A stretch of DNA of 5,973 nt from Candidatus Coatesbacteria bacterium RBG_13_66_14 (GTDB taxonomy: Bacteria > RBG-13-66-14), in contig MFAF01000009.1 in NCBI GenBank assembly GCA_001774505.1, positions 1 through 5,973 on the forward strand. The letters are read 5' to 3'. This document shows positions 1 through 3,453 of this stretch, piece by piece (the first letter of the stretch is position 1; every line of letters starts with the position of its first letter). The translations under genes were made by a program, and so were the position numbers. Under the pieces are notes generated by a model. It was not told where the DNA came from. It saw nothing but the letters and a program-made list of their open reading frames with translations, and made no database searches.

Positions 1-104
1 TGGAAGGGAGAGGGGACCGCTGTACCCCTCACCCTGGCCCGTAAGCGAGCTTCCCCCCAGAGGGGGGAGGGGACTGCTGCACCCCCCTCCCTGACCTTCC
101 CCCT
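1..104. repeat. C/G-rich palindromic intergenic repeat, copy A (truncated by window start)
   Basis: The stretch alternates C-runs and G-runs and resembles the block at 1361-1465. Shared landmarks are GCCCGTAAGC (37-46 here, 1372-1381 there), a TTCCCCCC arm followed within three bases by a G-rich arm, a spacer of the form CTGCTGCACCCCCCTCCCTG, and a second CTTCCCCC arm. The clearest hairpin pairs 50-58 with 62-70 (nine pairs, one G-T) around an AGA loop. A similar spacer begins at about base 16 (ACCGCTGTACCCCTCACCC) and again at about 73, so the block looks like tandem units of roughly 57 bases. Bases 1-15 look like the right arm of a palindrome lying before the window. No open frame of interest crosses it. 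It is probably a dispersed, non-coding REP-like element, and its boundaries are approximate. Confidence 0.6.
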
Positions 105-134
105 AAAAAAGGGCGGCCCCGTTGGACCGCCCTT
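105..134 (-). terminator. Intrinsic terminator of the leftward four-helix membrane protein gene
   Basis: Read leftward, the RNA forms an 11-pair stem (AAGGGCGGUCC with GGGCCGCCCUU) around an AACG loop. The stem's own terminal UU runs on into four more U's, giving a U6 tract (110 down to 105). The single non-Watson-Crick pair is a G-U on this strand but an A-C mismatch on the other, which supports leftward use. It begins 20 bases past the stop codon of the gene at 154-564. Confidence 0.85.
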
Positions 135-153
135 CCATCCGTTTCTCCGGCGC

Positions 154-564
154 TTAGACGAAGAAGAGGAAATTAAAGATACCGAAACCGGTAAGCAGCC
201 AGAAGAGACCGAGCAGGATGGCGATGATGCCGAAGATGCCCTGGAAGGGGGAGACGGCTTTGAAGATCTTCTCGCCCTTCTCGCCGGTGTACTTGGCAAT
301 CAGGCTGAAGCCCAGCAGGAACCCGAGGACGATCTCTACGCAGGCGGTGGCCAGGTAGAAGATGCCGATCAGGCCGAGGCCCAGCAGGGCGAAGGACTGG
401 ATGAGGTCCCAGATGCCCCAGAGGAGCAAGAGGATGCCGATCCATCCCTGCCAGGGGGTGAGCTTGCCGATGAGCTCGGCGGCGGTGGGCTTGTTCTTGA
501 TGATGAGGCCGGCCGCGCCGAGGATACCGCCAACGATCAGGATGACGAAGTAAAGCCAATACAT
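154..564 (-). CDS. Small four-helix integral membrane protein with internally duplicated two-helix repeat
   Basis: This is a 136-residue protein of unknown function, almost entirely hydrophobic. Four likely membrane segments lie near residues 3-22, 41-60, 65-90 and 108-135. Two halves are visibly related. Residues 31-55 carry KLTPWQGWIGILLLLWG and residues 100-124 carry KAVSPFQGIFGIIAILLG, each placing a [ST]-P-aromatic-Q-G turn just before a helix, about 69 residues apart. The short polar loop KYTGEKGEKIFK (91-102) separates the halves. The ATG start is backed by a strong ribosome binding site, GGAGGT (570-575 on the complement) six bases upstream. The gene appears monocistronic, with a candidate promoter at 646-674 and a terminator at 105-134. 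I do not recognise a named family. A transporter-like or scaffold role would be a guess. There is no signal peptide distinct from helix 1. Confidence 0.85.
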   Translation of the reverse strand: MYWLYFVILIVGGILGAAGLIIKNKPTAAELIGKLTPWQGWIGILLLLWGIWDLIQSFALLGLGLIGIFYLATACVEIVLGFLLGFSLIAKYTGEKGEKIFKAVSPFQGIFGIIAILLGLFWLLTGFGIFNFLFFV

Positions 565-645
565 ACGTGACCTCCGGTTGTTCGGGTATACGCTACGGAA
601 GAGTTGAAAAAAAGCGCAACAGGGTCAAATCAATGAGACATGCAA

Positions 646-674
646 AGGATAGCAAATCGGGGAAGCCAAGGCAA
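646..674 (-). promoter_or_regulatory. Candidate sigma70-type promoter for the leftward membrane protein gene
   Basis: On the complement, TTGCCT (674-669) is followed after exactly 17 bases by TATCCT (651-646), each matching four of six consensus bases. The predicted start of transcription near 639 would give a leader of about 75 bases before the ATG at 564. It is a pattern match only, and other A/T-rich stretches nearby could serve instead. Confidence 0.4.
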
Positions 675-721
675 CAATTTTTCTCTCCGGGGGCTAAAGA
701 TGCGCTGTGGGGGCGGTAACT

Positions 722-746
722 CCCCCCGGCGACCGGCGGGTTTTTT
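722..746 (+). terminator. Orphan rightward intrinsic-terminator-like hairpin
   Basis: CCCCCCGG (722-729) pairs with CCGGCGGG (733-740) in seven of eight positions around a CGA loop, and six T's follow directly (741-746). On the complement no U tract follows, so the polarity is rightward. No rightward gene ends upstream; the nearest upstream gene runs the other way. It sits 70 bases before the lipoprotein promoter. It could end an unannotated small RNA, stop antisense transcription that enters from the left, or insulate the lipoprotein gene. Confidence 0.5.
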
Positions 747-815
747 CCGGCTTTCCCACGGGTTTTTTTTTAAAATGGGTTGCCCCCGAGCGGCCGGAGC
801 GTCGGAGACGGCTGT

Positions 816-845
816 TTGACACGGTTCGGCGGTGTCGGTTAACAT
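816..845 (+). promoter_or_regulatory. Sigma70-type promoter of the lipoprotein gene
   Basis: A perfect -35 hexamer TTGACA (816-821) is followed after 18 bases by TAACAT (840-845), matching four of six -10 bases; TTAACA one base earlier gives a 17-base spacer. Transcription would start near 852, about 43 bases before the ATG at 895. The promoter overlaps an upstream in-frame ATG at 832, which argues against that ATG as the translation start. Confidence 0.6.
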
Positions 846-894
846 TGGGCGCGATCAGGGTTCGTACACGTCAACCACGACTCGGGAGGTGGAG

Positions 895-1302
895 ATGAAG
901 AAGGTTATCCTGTCCGTTTTCGCGGTTCTTCTGTTCACCCTGGCCTGCGGCGAGACCGGGAGCCCGGAGGGGACCGTGGTTCGCCTTCTCGAGGCTCTCA
1001 AGGACGCAGACAGGGAAGCCGCCCTCGCGACCCTCTACTCCGGCTCCGAGGAGTCCGACGCCCCGGAGCAGTTGGACAAAATCTGGGGGGACGTCGAGTC
1101 GGGCAAGGTCGTCCTGTTGAGCTGGACCGACCCCAAGGTCGGCGAGAAGGAAGAGGTGAGCGAGGAGGGGGTGGACGTCCTGGAGTACGCCGAGGTCGGG
1201 GCCGTCCTGACCCTCGGCTTCGGCGACGAACGGGTGGAGGAGGAAGTCGGGTTCGAGGTGGTGCGGACCGATCAAGGCTGGTCCATCTTCAACATGGACT
1301 GA
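895..1302 (+). CDS. Predicted lipoprotein, DUF4878/NTF2-like
   Basis: This is a 135-residue secreted lipoprotein. Residues 1-18 (MKKVILSVFAVLLFTLAC) form a classic type II signal: two lysines, a hydrophobic core and a lipobox ending LAC, with Cys18 as the predicted diacylated residue. The mature part starts with a G/S-rich linker, then SPEGTVVRLLEALKDADREAA (from about residue 22), which resembles the first helix of DUF4878-type proteins where a single domain begins 'sPeevvkkfleAlkkgD'. It ends with a strand reading GWSIFNMD, also typical of that fold. The mature protein is strongly acidic. Start choice: the ATG at 895 has GGGAGGT at 884-890 and opens the signal peptide. The alternative ATG at 832 would put 21 unlikely residues before the signal and overlaps the promoter. 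The family assignment comes from pattern memory; the lipoprotein call is solid. Its precise role is unknown. It needs an Lgt such as the one at 2549-3451 for maturation. Confidence 0.88.
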   Translation: MKKVILSVFAVLLFTLACGETGSPEGTVVRLLEALKDADREAALATLYSGSEESDAPEQLDKIWGDVESGKVVLLSWTDPKVGEKEEVSEEGVDVLEYAEVGAVLTLGFGDERVEEEVGFEVVRTDQGWSIFNMD

Positions 1303-1331
1303 CCCGAATTTCGGTTTGGCCTGGAATGCAG

Positions 1332-1357
1332 GGCGGGGTGTTCAGTCCCCGCCGTTT
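1332..1357 (+). terminator. Candidate terminator of the lipoprotein gene
   Basis: GGCGGGG (1332-1338) pairs perfectly with CCCCGCC (1347-1353) around an eight-base loop and is followed by GTTTCAT, a weak T-rich tail. It lies 30 bases past the lipoprotein stop codon. The stem is strong but the U tract is poor, so termination may be partial or helped by the palindromic repeat just downstream. Confidence 0.45.
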
Positions 1358-1360
1358 CAT

Positions 1361-1465
1361 CCCCCTCCCCAGCCCGTAAGCCTGCTTCCCCCCGGATGGG
1401 AGAGGGGGCATCGCCCCCCCCTTCCCAACCTTCCCCCCAAAGGGGGGAAGGGGCCGTCGCACCCC
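1361..1465. repeat. C/G-rich palindromic intergenic repeat, copy B
   Basis: This is the second copy of the block at 1-104, in the same orientation. Order of parts: a C-rich spacer with GCCCGTAAGC (1372-1381), a first palindrome (TTCCCCCC arm at 1386-1393, G-rich arm to 1408), a second C-rich spacer (about 1409-1428), then a perfect ten-pair inverted repeat. In that last element CCTTCCCCCC (1429-1438) faces GGGGGGAAGG (1442-1451) across an AAA loop. The block closes with GTCGCACCCCTCACC, whose final TCA is the complement of the stop codon of the leftward gene. It therefore fills the gap between two convergent genes and touches one of them. The hairpins lack U tracts on either strand. The runs of five or more G's could form G-quadruplexes. 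Confidence 0.65.
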
Positions 1466-2461
1466 TCACCGTCCGCCGGTTCTCCGCAAGAGGAGCGTCT
1501 CGACGAAGCTCTCCAGGCGCAGGAGGTCCCTTGCCGAGAGCGGCCCCGGGCGGTCCCCCTCCAACGTCAACACCGGCACACCGGGGAGCCGCCGCCGCAG
1601 GAGGATGTCCTCGATCTGCCGGAAGCAGAAGCTCTGGACGTAGTGGACCACGCCGTCCACACGCCTTTTCTCCAGCTCGGGGAGGATGTCCCCCAGCCGG
1701 AAGGCCATGCCGTAGGGGTAGGTGTAGGCGAGGTACTGGGCGACGAGGTCGGGCGAGCGGCCCGGCATGGTGAACCGGCGGGGAATCTCGGCGAAGACGA
1801 AGGCCGCGCCGAACTCGGCGGTCCGCGGCAACAGGTCGGTGAAGGCCGGGGGCACGCCGAGGTAGGCCAGGCGGACCGGCGCGGGGGGAGGCTCCTCCCC
1901 GGAGGCCAGTTCCCGCTCCAGCGCGGCGGCGTATTTTTGAACGTCGCCGCCCCAGTCGCTCGCCGAGAGGGCCAGATCGAAGTAGGCCGCGTCCCGCCTC
2001 TTCCCCGCGACGACCAGGCCGTCCAGGCGGCCTAAATCTTCCCGAATCGGCGCCAGGCGCTCACGCCACCGCTCCGCCCCCGCCAGGTCCGTCCCCAGGC
2101 GGTCGGCGAAACGCTCCAGGGCGCGGGAGAGCTCATCGGGCGAGCGGTCCTCGGGGTAGGCGAAGGGCACGGTCCCCAGGCCGTCGTCGGCCAGAATCTC
2201 CAGCAGTGCCTCGGTGTTGCTGCAATCCCCCCGGCTGACGCCGACGACCTCGGCGAGCCCCAGGCGGCGGATGGTGGTGTACACGCCCTTGATCCAGGCG
2301 CAGGAGTTGCGCGGGAAACCGGCCGACTCCGCCTCGCGGACGGCGCGCTCCGGGGCCTCCCCGCGGACGAGGACGTTGTTCAGGTCCACCAGAGTCCGCC
2401 CCGCGGCCAGGGCGACCTCGCTGGGGACGGTGGCGGTGATGCCGAGCCTGGGGTCATCCAT
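1466..2461 (-). CDS. HgdB/FldC-type 2-hydroxyacyl-CoA dehydratase D-component-like iron-sulfur protein (stand-alone)
   Basis: This is a 331-residue cytoplasmic protein resembling the 2-hydroxyglutaryl-CoA dehydratase D-component family (PF06050; HgdB, FldB/C, BcrB/C). It opens with GITATVPSEVALAAGRTLVD (residues 7-26), the usual start of the first Rossmann-like domain. It contains exactly three cysteines: NSCAW (Cys54), RGDCSNTEALLE (Cys80) and QSFCFRQIED (Cys279). These match the three-cysteine ligand set of the [4Fe-4S] cluster in known members. A second domain begins near YLGVPPAFTDLLP (200-212) and the protein ends with TLEGDRPGPLSARDLLRLESF (299-319), also typical. Known relatives dehydrate 2-hydroxyacyl-CoAs or reduce aromatic CoA rings, after ATP-driven electron transfer from an activator (HgdC/BcrA type). 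No activator or second subunit lies in this window, so the substrate is unknown. It is a little shorter than the roughly 370-380 residues of HgdB/FldC. Start: ATG at 2461, or TTG two codons upstream (2467); neither has a clear ribosome binding site. Confidence 0.82.
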   Translation of the reverse strand: MDDPRLGITATVPSEVALAAGRTLVDLNNVLVRGEAPERAVREAESAGFPRNSCAWIKGVYTTIRRLGLAEVVGVSRGDCSNTEALLEILADDGLGTVPFAYPEDRSPDELSRALERFADRLGTDLAGAERWRERLAPIREDLGRLDGLVVAGKRRDAAYFDLALSASDWGGDVQKYAAALERELASGEEPPPAPVRLAYLGVPPAFTDLLPRTAEFGAAFVFAEIPRRFTMPGRSPDLVAQYLAYTYPYGMAFRLGDILPELEKRRVDGVVHYVQSFCFRQIEDILLRRRLPGVPVLTLEGDRPGPLSARDLLRLESFVETLLLRRTGGR

Positions 2462-2472
2462 GGGCAAACCGT

Positions 2473-2501
2473 TTGACTAATCGCCCGGCACGGGCTAGGA
2501 T
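2473..2501 (+). promoter_or_regulatory. Candidate sigma70-type promoter of the lgt-comEC operon
   Basis: TTGACT (2473-2478, five of six consensus bases) is followed after exactly 17 bases by TAGGAT (2496-2501, four of six, with the conserved first TA and final AT). Transcription would begin near 2508, giving a leader of about 41 bases before the lgt ATG. The palindrome GGTTAACC (2505-2512) covers the predicted start site and could be an operator. No convincing promoter was found for the divergent leftward gene. Confidence 0.5.
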
Positions 2502-2548
2502 TACGGTTAACCTTACCGCCAAACCGCCCCGACGGGCAAGCGTAAACC

Positions 2549-3451
2549 ATGCACCCGACGCTTTTTCAAATCGGTCCCCTGACGCTGCGGGTCTACGGCC
2601 TCGCGCTGGCGCTGTCGTTCTTCCTGGGGATGATGCTGGCCGCCCGGCGGGCCCGCAACCGGGGCCTGGACCACCGCCACATCTACGACCTCTCCCTGGT
2701 GATATTGATCTGCGCCGTGGTGGGCTCCCGGCTGTTCCACTTCATCTTCCACTACGACCAGTACGCGATCCACGGGGACCCCTGGCTCCAGCTCCTGCGC
2801 ATCTGGGACGGCGGGCTGATGCTGTTCGGGGGGTTCATCCTCGCCCTGGGCGGGTCGCTTTTTTACCTGTGGCGCAAGAAGCTGCCGGTGTGGGAGATCA
2901 CGGACATCGTGGCGCCCTCGGTGGGCCTGGGGCTGGGCATCACGCGCATCGGCTGCTTCTTCAACGGCTGCTGCTTCGGCCGGGCGACGGATTCCTGGCT
3001 CGGGATGGTCTTCCCCGACAACTCGGCGGTGTACTACACCCCGCGCACCGGGATCCTGCCCGGCACGCCGGTGCTGCCCACCCAGCTCTTCGAGTCGGCG
3101 GCGGGGTTCGCCCTCTTCGGCCTCTTGATTCTGGTGGAGCGGAAGTGGAAGCGGTTCCACGGCCTCTTGTTCGGGATAACCATCGCCTTCTTCGGGGCCT
3201 GGCGCCTGTTCATCGAGGAGCTCCGCTTCCGCGAGGACGACATGTGGGCCTTCGGCGGATTTTTATCCAAGAACCAGGTGCTCTCCATCGTCATCTTCCT
3301 CGCCGGGGCCGGGATCGTCCTCTGGCGCTGGCTCGCCGACAGGAAGGCCGGAAGGCTCCTGGACCCGGCGGCGGAGCATGCGGCGGTGCTGGAGGCCGTC
3401 CGCCGCCGCGGGGGGCGCGGGAAAAAGGCCGGGCGCGCGAAGAAGAAATAG
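2549..3451 (+). CDS. lgt: Prolipoprotein diacylglyceryl transferase Lgt
   Basis: This is a 300-residue polytopic inner-membrane enzyme that moves diacylglycerol from phosphatidylglycerol to the lipobox cysteine of prolipoproteins, the first step of lipoprotein maturation. Family landmarks in order: GPLTLRVYGLAL with Tyr16 (E. coli Tyr26), IWDGGLMLFGG (85-95), the signature RIGCFFNGCCFGR (133-145), LPTQLFES (176-183), RLFIEELR with Arg219 and Glu223 (E. coli Arg239 and Glu243) and SKNQVLSI (240-247). About seven membrane helices are visible. Against E. coli, Asn146 and Glu151 are replaced by Cys136 and Cys141, and His103 by Phe93; Arg143 and Gly154 are kept as Arg133 and Gly144. I recall a GCF-x-x-GCC-x-G signature in Lgts of other phyla, so this is likely a subfamily rather than decay. 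The C-terminus adds a roughly 35-residue tail ending in Arg/Gly/Lys repeats. The ATG at 2549 has only a weak ribosome binding site. comEC follows after 2 bases. Confidence 0.95.
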   Translation: MHPTLFQIGPLTLRVYGLALALSFFLGMMLAARRARNRGLDHRHIYDLSLVILICAVVGSRLFHFIFHYDQYAIHGDPWLQLLRIWDGGLMLFGGFILALGGSLFYLWRKKLPVWEITDIVAPSVGLGLGITRIGCFFNGCCFGRATDSWLGMVFPDNSAVYYTPRTGILPGTPVLPTQLFESAAGFALFGLLILVERKWKRFHGLLFGITIAFFGAWRLFIEELRFREDDMWAFGGFLSKNQVLSIVIFLAGAGIVLWRWLADRKAGRLLDPAAEHAAVLEAVRRRGGRGKKAGRAKKK

Positions 3452-3453
3452 CC

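Larger units (their letters stand above)
565..894. other. Divergent intergenic region (330 bases) with two promoters and an unexplained terminator
   Basis: This gap separates the divergent membrane-protein and lipoprotein genes. Three elements can be supported: a leftward promoter (646-674), a rightward terminator-like hairpin (722-746) and a rightward promoter (816-845). The motif CGGGTTTTTT occurs twice (737-746 and 759-768), the second running on into a nine-base T tract (763-771). No open frame here has a ribosome binding site or plausible protein composition. In-frame extension of the lipoprotein gene back to 832 is possible but unlikely, because the start of that extension overlaps the promoter. 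Base composition between about 580 and 680 is noticeably more A/T-rich than the genes, as expected for promoter DNA. Confidence 0.6.

Noticed and set aside
1..104. CRISPR-like or tandem array
   Set aside because: The spacing and unit identity are irregular and the units are themselves palindromic C/G runs. There are no unique spacers of constant length and no cas genes.
747..771. Second intrinsic terminator before the T9 tract at 763-771
   Set aside because: Only three-pair stems can be formed just before this T tract, too weak to call; it is mentioned only as part of the repeated CGGGTTTTTT motif.
832..894. Upstream ATG extending the lipoprotein gene by 21 codons
   Set aside because: It overlaps the consensus promoter, lacks a ribosome binding site and would bury the lipoprotein signal peptide. 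The ATG at 895 has GGGAGGT upstream.
1316..2035. 239-codon rightward open frame opposite the HgdB-like gene
   Set aside because: It starts inside the repeat, has low-complexity Pro/Arg/Gly composition, and opposes a gene with clear family motifs.
2473..3453. Long rightward open frame upstream of and continuous with comEC, overlapping lgt
   Set aside because: Its translation in this part is Pro/Arg/Gly/His-rich with no domain. It runs through lgt in another frame and is an effect of high G+C. comEC homology begins only after the GTG at 3454.
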